A DNA stretch of 64,000 nucleotides, from the NCBI GenBank assembly GCA_030760725.1, contig JASWHV010000003.1, positions 110,764,153 to 110,828,152 on the forward strand, given 5' to 3'. The notes beneath the pieces were generated by a model. That model saw only the letters and a program-made list of their open reading frames with translations. It searched no databases and was not told where the DNA came from. A program made the translations under genes and the position numbers. The stretch comes from Neostapfia colusana. Lineage: Eukaryota > Streptophyta > Magnoliopsida > Poales > Poaceae. Positions 11,555 through 24,387 of the stretch are shown here, in pieces; position 1 is the first letter of the stretch, and every line of letters begins with the position of its first letter.

Positions 11555-13043
11555 CTGTAGAAATATATTTGAAAAAGGTCAAATATTCATTTCAACAGTA
11601 AATCATTGAGTTATAACATTAAAACATGTCATTGAACTCATAAAACTTGGAAACACACTTCAAACTTAGAACAAATTTGATTGCTGGTCTGCTGCCCAAA
11701 CTGACAGCCTTGACCAGTTTCCATTTCAACCTGATTTAGACCATTCTAAAGAAAAACCAGTTCTGGAGCTCAACACCAAAGTTAAATTTAACTTCAATAG
11801 CTCTCCAGAATGTATTTGCTTGGCCTCAGATTTGTCCTGGTTCAAAAGTTATGAGATGTCAAAGTTGACAGAATTTCTAGAGAAAATTGGACAGCACCTC
11901 CCTGCTTGGGATACTGATTTGATCCAAGAATTTCAGTTAAGTTTTCATCGAATTTGACAAAACTTTATGTTACAAAGTTGTAACTAATCTCATAAACTTT
12001 CCATAACTACCCCATTCTCTATTTTTGGATTTTTATGCAGGAAGTCATGCTCAGTTTACAGAGAGTTACAGAGAGTATTTGCTCTGCCCTATTTTCTGGA
12101 CAGTTTCAACTCTACTGCATTTTTCGATTGGTTAAGGGATGAAACACTTCTGGACATCAATAGAAAAGTTGTAAAGCTATTCCAAAGATTTCCATAAATG
12201 TATCATATGACCCCAACCTCGAAAGAACTCAACCTCTAACCTCTGTTTAACTTCAGCTTTATTTCAGCTGGAAACAGGGGACTCTGTCCTTAATATCCTA
12301 TAAGTTGAAAACTTGTTAACTTTGAACATCCTGATTAAGGGAAGAAGTAATATCAAAGTTTTAGTGCTCTGGATAAAAACCTTCAAGTTTTACAATGGTG
12401 TTGATCATTTAGTGGCGTGTGACGTCGAAGCGTCACCAGTTTCATGTCGGTACTACGTTCCTCACAAAGAAAAACCTATACCGGATTTAGCCGGCTTCAT
12501 TAGTTTAGTGGCACTAAATGTCTCTCGCACATGTGTGCTACTCGTCTACCGATTCGTGGTTAGACTACCTGCAAATAAGCCACTCAATCGTCAGGTTCGG
12601 CTGCACACCGAACCCGGTCCCAATACAGTTCATACAACCCTCCGTCATCACTCGCACGGTTGTTCTCAAGCCAATCACGCCTTGAGCTACGTGTTCACGT
12701 TACTAACCACGTGACAGGGTCTCCCAAACTTGCCCCTAGCACACCAGGGAAGGGCGTTGCTCGAATACCCCAAACGACATGAAGAGTCGTAGAGGATACT
12801 AAAGCTGGCCGGGTTACCTACCACCCGTGAGGCACCACCCTTTAGCTCGTGCGCACTGGCGGACAGTGCTTACATGCACCCCCAAGGCATATGACGTCCC
12901 GAGATGCATGATTTTTCGATATAGACAATTAGTTTAGTGTTTGCCACTTGCTATACACAAATAACATTTTCATATGGGCTACTAGCTTGTTCCTCACCGA
13001 GTTTTGAAAAGATAACCTTTTAAGTGCGTCAAACCTCAAGCGA
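11555..13043 (-). other. Gy-A untranslated leader
   Basis: About 1.5 kb between primer site and ORF0. Small frames on the plus strand (for example 12313-12714) show no family resemblance. The sequence next to ORF0 is AT-rich and ends as a splice-acceptor-like site, so much of it could be intron. Confidence 0.55.
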
Positions 13044-13055
13044 GCTCTGATACCA
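13044..13055 (-). other. Gy-A primer binding site (initiator Met tRNA)
   Basis: The minus strand reads TGGTATCAGAGC, the standard plant iMet-tRNA primer site, 3 bp inside the end of the 5' LTR. It fixes the element orientation. Confidence 0.93.
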
Positions 13056-13058
13056 CGC

Positions 13059-16000
13059 TGCGAGGGCCCAACCGGCCTGATTAGCCCGGATCACGCTGAG
13101 GGGTACTGCGTTGCACAGCACCGGATAACACACATAAAAAGTGCAAAGCGGAAGCAAAGTTTTATTACATAAAAGAGTTTATAAAGATGTTTACAACAAA
13201 ATATGTTCAGTCCACACTCACGAGCGTAGACTAAGCACAGAGTTCACGTTCAGCCCATGAACGTGTTCCCTCTAGCATGGACACACACTAACACGGCGGC
13301 GTGCACAACCCCCATTCGACGGGGTTGCCCTCTTAGGGATCCGTCTCCTCCTCCGGACTCTCTTCCTCATAACACCCTGCAAAAGCTTCAAACACAAGCA
13401 GTGAGCACGATGACTCAGCAAGACTCACCCGTCTTTCCTACACATGAAACTTCTACATGCTGGATCACAGTGTAAATGGGAATGTAAGTTGCAAAGGACA
13501 AGCCTGAATAGCTGAACCTTACTTTCAAGTTTTAGCAGCAAGTTGTAGAGAACCTCACGCTAAAACACACAAGAGAGCCGCAATCAAACAATAAACGTAT
13601 TTCTCTCATGTACTTTGCCCAAGGTTGAAAAGAACTTTAATTTGCTCTAAACTACAACAAGTCATTAACAATCAAGGTATAGCTTTCAATCAGCAACTTT
13701 TAACATGACTCTAGCCTGTTCTTTCTATGTCACGGTACAGCGAACAAGTGGTACCCACTGACCGTGAGGGACGGCGATTATAATCAACTTACACCTGCAG
13801 GGTTACCCGAATAACCTGTCACGTATGCCTGTACTCAATGTTGCCTACAGCAACCAACACGGACGTCGTACGCAACCACCTTTCATCCGTCAGCCAAACG
13901 TTGAGCCAGTCCCATCATCCCGAGCAAGTGGTATCTGCGCGCGCATCCGCAGTGCCACCAGCCAATTGACACCTCAAGCTCTCAACCTACCCTCTGGACG
14001 ACCAGCTATGCCTCAGCACCCAGCTACCCGAATTACATCGGTTTCTCGGTTCCTATATATCCGGTAGGTCTTCGGTACTGTTCTAACTTGTTCAACAGGC
14101 CCGCACACGGCTCGGTCCTCAATCGACACAAGCGGAGCTATGGCACCCAGGCCCCAACGTCCTGCTGTCCTTACTCTCCGCTCGGTCTCATTTTTCTTGC
14201 CATGTGTTCCATCTGCTATCTCTAACCGAGTGATGTGCCTCTAGCCTATTCTCGCGAGCAGTTCCAACTACTCAACTTGTACCAAATCCTACTCTATCTT
14301 AGCCTTGCAGTGGCTACTCGAGGTTTAAAAACCTAATCCCAAAAACCAGAATTTTCTTGGCTATGCATTTGGGTTTTCAAACAAGACTCTAATGCATAAG
14401 TAAGTGGATACTCAATGTAAGTTCTCAAAACAATAAAGTTTATAAAAAGGCTAATGCAAACCGGAGCTTGCCTTGCTGCTGTTGGTCGTAGGCTAGCTGT
14501 TCCTCCAGAGTTATGAAGTCTAAGACTTCTGGCTCCTTCTCAACCTTAGCGACTATACGAGATAAACATATGTATATGTCAATTTGAATGCATTTGAATT
14601 TGAAGTTCAATTTGTGAAGACTATAATGACTTCTGGACAGGCCCAATGACTCTGAAATTTTTAATGTGGTTTGGACATAATCTAAACAGAGACTTGGCCA
14701 AATTTCATTTGCAGCAAAGCTCATTTGAGCCCTCCACAAATAAATGTGTGTTTGTCCTTAATTGGAGCTCTTACGGTGTTATTGGGATTTTCATGGAGCA
14801 ATCCATGCCTTTATGGAAACTAGATTTTTATAGGGTTCTAATGGAATTGGTTTCACCTAATTTGAATATACCTAGCCAAAGATATGAGCTAAACGAGTTC
14901 AGAGAAAATCTGAAAAATGTTTCTGGACATTTTTCATTTTCTCTGGAACAGTTTCATTAATGAGACCATTTGATGGATCAAATGAGCTAAAATGGATCTG
15001 AAATTTTTATGGTAACTCAGCGATATTATAATGAACACCCTGGCCAAATTTCAGAATTTTCCACCAAAGGGTTCTCCAGTTAAAATTCTAAAGAATTTAA
15101 ATTTTGAAGAACTAATTCTCGAGAAATAAAGGTTTTGATGAAGTGAAACTTGATTTTTTGGTAAGTACTCAGAGATATGAATCCAACACAATTTGGTTCA
15201 ATCAATTTGGAGTTTCCTAGCCAAAGTTATGTGGGTTTCAAGTTTGAACTAGAAACTGAAAATCTGGGAAAAGTTTAAACTCCCGCCGGTGGGTCCCATG
15301 TGCCTGGCTTCTTCTTCCTCGCACCAACACGCCCGACGGCGGCGGTCTCTGGCGAGACTAGCCAGAACCGAGTTCCCGGCCATCTCTCGAGCCGAAACTC
15401 GCCACCTCTCCATTTTCTGACCTCCTGAACTCATCTATGGGCTCGCCGGCCGCCGGCGATGGCCGGAAACATGTGCGCACCGGCGACAGCACACGCTAGG
15501 GTTTCAGCGAGGTCAGTTAGGCTCTGTCCTTCACCAAAACTTAGGGTTTTTGACTCTATAACACCAGAGGACCACAAGGAAGCTGAAAATGCAGCCAACC
15601 TCGGTGAAACGACCGGCAACACCGAGCTCCACGGTGAACCGAGACCGTTTTCCATGGTGGCCCGAAGAACTGCCCTCTCCGAGCCAATTCTCCATGATTT
15701 CCATTTGTTTCTCTTTGAGGAGAGGCACTAGGGGATGTACAAGCTACATGCAAACGAGCTCGGCTTTTGGGTGGTACATGTGAACCGAATTTGGCTCACA
15801 ATTGAGCTCGGGTTATTGTACTATGGTTCGGGAAGTTGTAAAATTCTAGCTCTATGGTTGATCATTTGCCAAACGGCTTTCGGCTACACCTTCTACACAC
15901 GGTGACGCACCTTTCTTGTGTAGGGAAGTGGAGGTGAGGATGGCTGTGCCGAGCTGTCTGCAGGAGCACCGAATGGCGGCAACGCTCGGGTCGCCGGAAA

Positions 16001-16992
16001 AACGCTCGGTTAGCTCGAGGGAGTTTGGTCACGGGGAAACAAGGCGTCGAGGATGTTGCTCACAAACTCACGACGCCGTTTTGCTTCTGGGAAGCCTCTA
16101 TTCGCGAGTAATCGCCCTGCTCACGAGCGGGACCGAGAGGGTGGCACGCTTTTGGTTGAGCTCGGCGTGAGAGAGGACGAGCTCGCTGTGGATTCGGGTT
16201 GTGAGCAAACGGAGTACGTCGAAGAGGGATAAGACGTCGGCCAGCAGGTCTCCAGCGCGGGGAAATGAAGCAGGAGCTGGTGCCGATCCTCTGCTCGGTG
16301 GCGCGCTCAGCTGCAGCCCGAGAACCCGAGGAACCGAGTCCTCAGTCGGTTCTCTGCCTTCTGAGGCTGACATGAGGGCCCCACTCCCAATTTTAACCTC
16401 TAAAATTCAATTTTTCCCAATGCTGAAAACAGTAGAGACCTTCCTACCCTTGGTCATTTGATCATTCACCCAAATTGGGATTTGTTTTGCAAAATGATCA
16501 AATTTTGGAATTGGTTTGATTGAATTTGCAGAACATTTGAACTGAAATTCAAATTTGATTTGAATTTAGCCAAAATAGCTCATGTCAAGATTAACTCCAC
16601 ATGGAGTGAAAATTGGTGTGTGAACTCACAAAAATGTGCTGATTGTGAATATGAATCCCACTTTTGAATTCATGGGATGAAAGGAGTTTGAATTTGAATT
16701 TAAGTTCAAACTAGCCTTTTTTCAAGTTGTACCCAAAAATACCTCAAAAGGTTTTGTATTTGGGTGCAATTTGGCATGAGTATTTCTAGCAAAGTTTAGG
16801 ATCTTTTCATATGCTTAGCCCCTATATGATGCATGTGGGAAGTACCACTTTTGCATTTTGTGAGTTTATCATCCAATGACTATGTTGATGGTGTTTACTT
16901 GCTCTTCAAAGATGTTCATAAAACTTCCTCAACTGAGGTGTTTGTGTGGTGTGATGAACACTTTGAGAGTATGCAAAACTTGAGCCCTTACA
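13059..16992 (-). repeat. Gy-A 5' LTR
   Basis: 3934 bp, homologous over its length to 1772-5704, with substitutions and short indels. It starts TGTAAGGGCTC and ends TCGCA in element orientation. I could not place the TATA box confidently. Confidence 0.92.
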
Positions 16993-16997
16993 CGTTA

Positions 16998-17057
16998 GCT
17001 TTTGGGAGTCTGAGAGTGACTTTCTTGGGGAAGTTGGAGCTACGACCCTATGGACCA
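16998..17057. other. 60-bp sliver of target DNA between two gypsy insertions
   Basis: This lies between the Gy-A target duplication (16993-16997) and Gy-B1 (17058), and includes the Gy-B1 duplication gacca at 17053-17057. Before the insertions it joined 1-1771 to 29681 onward. Confidence 0.8.
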
Positions 17058-20000
17058 TGTCACACCCGGTTTTTCCGAAGAACAACCGAGGGAATATCAC
17101 ATGTATGCCAGGATCATTTTCTCATACATGTGATGACAAATAGTGATGCATCATTTATTACAAGCCAGGTGTCGAATATAAATAAGTCTTACATAGCAAA
17201 TGTCTCGTTGAACAATAAAAAGTTCATCACAAGTAAATAAACTAGCAGCGGAATATTATTCTTGAGGGCTTCGTCACAGGCGTTGCCCGGGGGACACCAT
17301 GAACCTAGAAACCTTCTTCGGGTCCAAAGTCTTGATCATTATACACCACCTCATTATCTTGACCTGAGCAGCAATATAAACCAACAAATATGCAAGGTTG
17401 AGTACCAATGGTACTCAGCAAGTGTGGGAAAATTATATCATGCATGGCTTAGAACAAGGAGAGGTTGAACTCATGGTTAAAGCACTACGCAATTAATACC
17501 TATCACCTTAGCTTATTAAGCACCTACATTACTACACAGGTGAAATGGTCCCAATCTCCCATCCCATCATCATAATCCAATAACCATAACATCATTTCCA
17601 ATGTTAAGCTCCCCGCTTAACATCCACAACTTCCAAAGCCATCATCCTCTAATCATGAATAAGTCCAAGCCGCTCTTGACCGTGAGCACGGCTGTCATGA
17701 CAGTTTTTGACTCTGCAGAGTTTGCACCACTGTACCCACATGTAGTGATTTCATCCCCCGTTGCCAGGTGGACTAAAAGAACCTCCATTATGCCAGTGGC
17801 TCCGAACCACATTCACACTTCCCAGGTGTGTAGCCAGGAGATCACTACGAAGCCTTTACAAAGGGATTCCCGACGAGCATGGGCCCACTGAGGTTTCACC
17901 CCTAACAGCAGACAAGAGGCTCCAGCCCCGCTGCAGTGGCCCCCTCTTGAGCCTTGCGGTTCATATGGTAGTCCAGCTGACACCTACTCCCCGCACCATC
18001 CAACACACCCATACTACGCCGGGGATACACCTAATTAATTGGCCAAGCTGCCCCATCTCAGCATGTGGTTGGCACGGTAAAGCCAGGTTACATGCTCCAT
18101 GAACCGGTCCTTAGGATCCAGGCAAGTACTAAACACAAACCCGAGTCTCGTGCACCCAGCACACAACCAAAACATCCAACTTGCCTTGATCCCTACCTCT
18201 ACATAATTCACAATATCTCATTCAAGAGTATGGTAAAATAAACTGATGATCTCATGTCCCAAACATCCCATTCTAAGCATGGCTAAGCATATGCATAATA
18301 ATAAATGACATGATAGAATAAATCCCAACCCAAGCTACAAGGAAACAAGGTAATGCAATTCTAGGGAAACTTCCTAGCATGGGTTTCATATTTCAATTGA
18401 CAATGCAAATAATTCTAGCTACACATCCTAGCATAGGATCAAAGTAGTCAAGGACACTTGCCTCCTTCCTGCTGTTCTTGAAATGGGTAGTCCTGATCTT
18501 GGAAAGGAATAACTTGCTCTTGAGCAGGTTCTACATCATACCATCACACATAGCAAAAGAAAAACAACAATCCATAAGACATAGTTCACACTTCCACTTC
18601 ATGCAAACCACACATTCATATTTATGAAAGTCATTCACCATTAAATGTGTTGTGGTTACTCTATGTGTGTTGATTTGTGGCTTGCATGCACTTTTAATCA
18701 TGTGTATATGATTTCTACTTTTATGTTCACATTTATACTTACATACTATATATATGAGTTTCCAATTTAAATAAATTCCTTATATTCAATTACTACACCT
18801 TTTAGCTACCAAGTATGCATGAAAGGTATTTTCCTTCTCCATATGTGTCTTCACAATTTCTACCAACCCTAAACTGAATTCTTTGGATTTTAGAACTCCA
18901 TTTATCATTTACTAGTTGCTATATTTTCAGATTTATTTCCTATGCCTAAATGTGAACTTTATTATGAAAATAACAAGACACATCATCTAAACAGAATAGG
19001 TTCTGATCTAAAATATTTACTAATATATTTTTGACCTTTTCCTCTGATGCAAACTATTTTATAATTATTTTCCCTATTTTCCAGAACTATTCTTTACTTA
19101 AAAATGTGTCCCTAAATGTGAATAATAAATTAAACAGATTCATTTCAGCCCAAAATATATTTTTATCTCACTCCAAAGTTTTCTAAATACTGAGAAAGTT
19201 TTTAATTTAATTTTGACAATATGTTTGTCCCACTTTTTAAATTTTAAACACTAGCCACATATTCAATTTCCTAAATTAAATGTCAAACAGGGTTAAAAAG
19301 GTAAACTCACCCCACTACAGGGTCTATAATATTATTTTAAAAAATTTCAGGGGTCTAGCTATACATAACAGAGGAGTTTTTCCTAATTTTTATTAAGTCC
19401 AGGGGCTAAAACTGATTTTTAAATGAATTTACATGATTTTCTGAAGTTCCAGGGGCTAGATCAGAAGTTTCCGGGGCTAGCTCTTATTTCCCGAGAACCC
19501 CAGGGGGTAGCACGTAAGATTTCCAGTCTTTATAACGCGGGGCTGATGTGGACCGTCCGATTTAAAACAAACGGCTGAGATTATAACGCCAAACAGGTAC
19601 GCGGGGATTTAAAGTCTACCGTGCGATTTAAAATAGACGGCGCACAAGCGGCCACGTCGCTCTGATCGAGCGCGGGCGGCGCTGCCGGCGGCGGGAGGCG
19701 GCGATCTCGCCGGAGAGTTTCGGATCTTCGGGAATTCTTCCTAGAACTGTGATTTTATGGCATAGATCGGTGGAGGGGAGGTCGGTGATCTCACCTCGGG
19801 GGTTTTCTTGAGCTCGGAGGTCTTGGAAGGCGGTCGGCGACGAGGTCCGAAGTGAAACCACGGCGAGGCTCGTCGGCGCTGTGTTTGAACCGCAAGTTAC
19901 CGAGTTTTCTGCACCTGCAGGGTTCCCCGGAGGCGGTGGATCATGACCAGCGAGTTAGATCGGAATTTCCGAGCTTAGATCGGCTAGAATTCGCCGGAGA

Positions 20001-20478
20001 AGGCTCGGGTTCTCACCGGAGTAGAAACGGCGGATCGCATGGGAAAAACAGAACGAGGTCAGGGTTTTTATAGACGGGGGAGGGCGGCGGGGTGGTTTAG
20101 ATCGAGTTTGCGTCGCCTACGAATGGAATTCGGCGGGGACGCGCAGGAATCCGGGTCGGTTTTGATCCGGGGTGAGAGAATCCCGGCGCCGGCGCGAGGT
20201 AGAAGAAGAGCTAGCGGGCCCACCTGTCAGTGGGAGGAAGGGGCGCGCGCGGCCGCGGGCTGGCGCGGGTGCTGGGTGGGCCGGCTGGTGGGTTTCGGCC
20301 CACTGGCCGGTTTTTTTTTCTGTTTTCCTTTTTCTTTTTCTGTTTCTTTTCTGTTTTGAATTTAAATTGAATTCCAGTTTGAATTTGAATTTTTGCAAAA
20401 CATGCAATACGTCCAAAAATTTTTAAATTACCCTCTTAACATGATTTAGGGTCTTAACAAGATTTTTGGGGTGTTACA
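17058..20478 (-). repeat. Gy-B1 3' LTR
   Basis: 3421 bp; begins TGTAACACC and ends GGTGTGACA in element orientation, near-perfect inverted ends. A GC-rich promoter-side block (about 19550-20320) carries a TATA box on the minus strand, and a T/C-rich stretch lies at about 20305-20360. No gene. Confidence 0.94.
20065..20073 (-). promoter_or_regulatory. Gy-B1 3' LTR TATA box
   Basis: The minus strand reads CTATAAAAA, in the same LTR position as the TATATAAA of Gy-B2 (58888-58895), which supports it as the family's core promoter. Confidence 0.6.
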
Positions 20479-20483
20479 GCTCT

Positions 20484-20500
20484 ACCCCCCTTAAAAAAAA
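20484..20500 (-). other. Gy-B1 polypurine tract
   Basis: The minus strand reads TTTTTTTTAAGGGGGGT just before the 3' LTR. It is shared with Gy-B2 apart from the length of the T run. Confidence 0.85.
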
Positions 20501-20523
20501 TCTCGTCCTCGAGATTGGTGGTT

Positions 20524-22335
20524 CTAAGAAAACAATTCCGGAAATTGTGCCTTAAGCTCGTCTTCCCGCTCCCAGGTGGCTTCCTCTTCTGAGTGATGCT
20601 TCCACTGCACCTTGCACATTCGGATTCTTTTATTCCTGGTGAGGCGTTCCATTGTCTCCAAAATCTTGTATGGTTGCTCGGCATAAGACAAATCCTCAAC
20701 TACGTCCACTTCATTCATGGGTAACACCTCTTCAGGCGTCCTCAGGCATTTCTTGAGTTGTGACACATGGAATACATCGTGCACATCCGATAGACGAGCC
20801 GGTAACTCTAGTTGATACGCCACTTCGCCTTTCCTTTCCAGAACTTGAAAGGGTCCGATGTATCGAGGTGACAACTTCCCCTTCACCTTGAACCGACGAA
20901 GTCCTCTAATAGGGGACACCTTGAGATAGACATAGTCTCCCACGTTGAAAACGAGCTCTCTTCTTCGTACATCGGCATAGCTCTTTTGGTGTGTCTGTGC
21001 TATCCTCAAGTTGTTGCGAATTTCCCTCACTTTCGCCTCAGCTTCTTTTAGTACTTCGGGACCAAACACTTTACTTTCCCCCGTTTGGTTCCAAAATAGG
21101 GGAGTTCTGCACTTCCTCCCATACAAAGCTTCAAACGGTGATATCTTCATACTAGCTTGATAGCTGTTGTTATAGGAAAACTCCGCATACGGTAAGTTCT
21201 TGTCCCAACTCCTATTGTTTTTGAGTGCACATGCCCTCAGCATATCTTCAAGGATTTGATTGGTTCTCTCCGTCTGCCCGTCAGTTTGGGGATGACAGGC
21301 AGAGCTGAAATTTAGATGGGTTCCCATGGTTTCATGCAACTTCTGCCAAAACCTCGAGGTGAACTGTGTCCCTCGGTCCGACACTATCTTCTTCGGCACT
21401 CCATGGTAACACACGATCCTTGACATGTATAACTCCGCCAATTTGGATCCACTGTAGCTTTCCTTTACGGGGATGAAGTGAGCTACCTTGGTTAGCCTAT
21501 CAATGATGACCCATATCGAATCATACCCTGATTGGGTCCTAGGCAATCCCACGATGAAATCCATGCTGATTTCTTCCCATTTCCATTCAGGCACTTTGAG
21601 TGGTTGCAATAATCCCGCGGGTCGTTGATGTTCTGCTTTCACCAATTGACATGTGTCACATAGGGCAACATGTTCCGCGACATCTCGTTTCATGCCATAC
21701 CACCAATACCTGCTCTTGAGGTCCTGGTACATCTTCGTACTCCCAGGATGAATGGAATAGTCAGAATCATGAGCCTCCTTCAAAATCAATTCACGGATCT
21801 CCTTTACTTTTGGCACACAGATTCTTTTCCCATGCCACACCGTTCCTTGTTCATCCTCTCTAAAACCAGGAGCTTTATTTTCCTTGATGAGTTGTCTGAT
21901 CTCTCGTATCTTCTCGTCATTCTTTTGACCCTCGCGGATTTCTTGCTCGAGTGTGGAGTCCACTTCCATGGCGATGGCTTCCCCACTATTTACCAGACAT
22001 AGATTGAGCCTTATAACTTCGTCCTTCAATTCTGCAGGCATGTCCTTCAAGCTCAACTTATTGACCTGCACTTTCCGACTTAAAGCATCGGCCACGACGT
22101 TTGCTTTCCTAGGATGATAGTTGATGCCTACATCAAAGTCATTGATTAGCTCTAACCATCTCCTTTGTCTGAGGTTGAGATCTGGCTGTGTGAAAATGTA
22201 CTTCAAACTCTTATGATCCGTATATATCTCTGTCCTCTTCCCCATCAAGTAGTGTCGCCAAATTTTCAACGCGTGTACCACTGCGGCTAGTTCTAAGTCG
22301 TGTGTAGGATAGTTCTTCTCGTGCTTCTGAAGCTG
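20524..22335 (-). pseudogene. pol: Gy-B1 pol C-terminal part: RNase H end, integrase, chromodomain
   Basis: In frame with the middle part but separated from it by the nonsense codon at 22336-22338; open for 585 codons from 22281. RNase H ends with YTDHKSLKYIF. The integrase has the zinc-finger region (HPGSTKMYQDL then LCDTCQ), the first Asp in SMDFIVGLP, the second in VSDRGTQFTS and Glu in QTERTNQILE, so the DDE triad is complete. After the GKLSPRYIGPFQVLERKGE linker and the HDVFHVSQLKKCL motif comes a chromodomain-like end (CKVQWKHHSEEEATWERED), closing PELFS. The integrase itself looks undamaged. The chromodomain is known to guide chromoviruses to heterochromatin. Confidence 0.92.
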
Positions 22336-24387
22336 TCAGGATGAATAAGCCACGACATGCCCTTCTTGCATGAGAACACATCCCAACCCGTTTCCAGAGG
22401 CATCGCAGTACACTGTAAAATTCTTCTGCATATCTGGCATAACCAACACTGGGGCTGTTGTCAATCTTTTCTTTAGCTCCTGAAAACTCGTCTCGCACTG
22501 TGGCGTCCATGTGAATGTGATTCCCTTTTCCAACAATTTGGTGAGGGGTCTCGAGATCTTGGAGAATCCCTGAATAAACCGTCGATAGTATCCAGCCAAT
22601 CCCAAGAAGCTTCGAACTTCCCCGACATTTTCAGGGGTCTTCCACTCCTGTATATCCTCGATTTTGGCAGGATCCACGGAGATTCCTCCCTCCGAGATTA
22701 TATGTCCTAAGAAGGGAACTCTTTTCAGCCAAAACTCACACTTGCTCAACTTGGCATATAGTTGGTGTTCTCTCAGCCTTTGCAACACCAACCTTAGATG
22801 TTTCTCATGTTCTTCTTCATCTTTGGAGAAGACGAGAATGTCATCTATGAAAACCACCACAAATTTGTCCAGATATTCCATGAATACCTTGTTCATGAGA
22901 TACATGAAGTATGCCGGGGCATTAGTTAGCCCGAAAGGCATGACAGTGTATTCATACAGTCCGTACCGAGATACGAAAGCTGTCTTGGGAATATCAGATT
23001 GCCTTATCTTGAGTTGGTGGTATCCCGACCTGAGATCAATTTTCGAGAACACACGAGCTCCCCTCAACTGATCAAACAAGTCTTCAATGCGGGGTAATGG
23101 GTACTTATTCTTGATGGTTACCTCATTCAAGGCACGGTAATCCACGCATAACCTTTGGGTTCCGTCCTTCTTGGGCACAAATATCACCGGAGCTTCCCAT
23201 GGTGAGGAACTAGGACGAACATACCCCTTCTCCGTCAATTCTCTCAAATGATCCTTGAGTTCTCCCAACTGGTTGGAGTCCATCCGATAAGGTCTCTTGT
23301 ATATCGGGGCTGTTCCAGGCACTAGCTCAATTGCGAATTCCACTTCATGATCGGGAGGCATACCTGGCAACTCTTCCGGAAAAACATCTGGATATTCCCT
23401 GATGGTCCTGATTTCCTCAACTTTCACCTCAACTTGATTTAATTTAATGTCCCTACTAGGCTCGTGTATTGTTATGAACTTTACTCTTGTGCCACTAGGG
23501 TGAGTTAGTTCTACCGTTCTGGTCGAACAATGGATGATTCCTTTATGTTTTGTCAACCAATCCATACCCAAGATAATATCTATCCCTTGTGAATCTATCA
23601 CTATGAGGTTAGCAGTAAATACCACCCCATTAATGTCTAGGTTCACTTTGGGACACACTTGTCTTGTCCTTATTTCTCCACCTGGAGAGTTTACGGCTAG
23701 CATATGGTTCATTTGTGTTGTTGCTAGGTCATCCTTCTTAACAAACCCTTGAGCAATGAACGAGTGGGTAGCACCAGAATCAAACAGCAGGGTTGCAAGG
23801 TGTAAATTGGCAGGAAACATACCAACTACCACGTCGGGTGCCTCTTGTGCTTCCTCCATAGTGACGTGGTTCACCCGTCCTCGCATCACATTCTGCTGTT
23901 GTGGCTGTGCGGGCTTCTTCTTTGGGCATTTATGGGCGTAGTGCCCCACTTCACCGCAGATAAAACATTGCACCCCAACCTTAGGTGCCTGACCTTTGTT
24001 GTCTTGGGGCTGGTTTGGAGGTCCCTGTACTGCTGGTCGAGGTGGATATGCGGGGCGAGGCTGCTGTACAAACTGACGTTGTGGCTGTGCTGGTGCTGCG
24101 GGAGGCCTGTAGTTCGGGTTGTACCCTCTTGGTGCTGAGTAGGGTACCGCAGCATGGTTCATCTGCCCTGCAGGTTGCTGCATCAGACGTGGGCGGGTGT
24201 TGCTCCCTGAGGCTTGGTGTGACCACCAGGCCTTCCTCTTGTTCTCATTTTCCAAGGCCTTCAGCTTCCTTTCCACCACAAATGCTCTGTCCACCATTTT
24301 TTTGGAAGCTTTCATACTCATTTGAGGACATCGCACACTGCATTTCTGCGGTAAGTCCCTCCACGAAACAGTCTTGTTTCTGCTCAT
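22336..24387 (-). pseudogene. gag-pol: Gy-B1 gag end, protease, RT and RNase H
   Basis: 683 codons open after a frameshift in gag. Order: gag C-terminus rich in Pro/Gln, zinc knuckle CFICGEVGHYAHKC, protease LFDSGATHSF, RT with RLCVDYRALNEV and FIDDILVFS (near 22840), and the start of RNase H (YCDASGNGLGCVLM). The zinc knuckle has Ile where the Gy-B2 copy has Asn. The frame ends at 22336-22338 (TGA) where Gy-B2 keeps an Arg codon: a C-to-T change. The real start of this polypeptide is at 24979, so the methionine at 24387 is not biologically meaningful. Confidence 0.92.

Larger units (their letters stand above)
1772..16992 (-). mobile_element. Gy-A: complete Ty3/gypsy chromovirus (Tekay/Del-like), decayed
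   Basis: A 15.2-kb LTR retrotransposon on the minus strand: 5' LTR 13059-16992, primer site 13044-13055, long leader, extra ORF0, gag-pol, purine tract, 3' LTR 1772-5704. The termini are TG...CA. The 5-bp flanks are cgtca (1767-1771) and cgtta (16993-16997), a target-site duplication with one transition difference. A C-terminal chromodomain, the gag-PR-RT-RH-INT order and very long LTRs match the Tekay/Del clade. RIRE3/RIRE8 of rice, as I recall, also carry an extra ORF before gag. LTR divergence (about 12 differences in a 205-bp sample) and several coding breaks show an old, non-autonomous copy. Confidence 0.93.

Noticed and set aside
13044..13055. tRNA gene at the primer sites
   Set aside because: Only the 12-13 bp complementary to the tRNA 3' end are present; no cloverleaf.
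17601..18102. Paired frames repeated at 26790-27291 and 56567-57010
   Set aside because: They recur because all three places are Gy-B LTRs. No family resemblance, and the third copy is altered.
20039..20426. Frames with Phe- and Arg-rich ends in the Gy-B1 LTR
   Set aside because: Produced by the T/C-rich and GC-rich promoter-side block; they vary between LTR copies.
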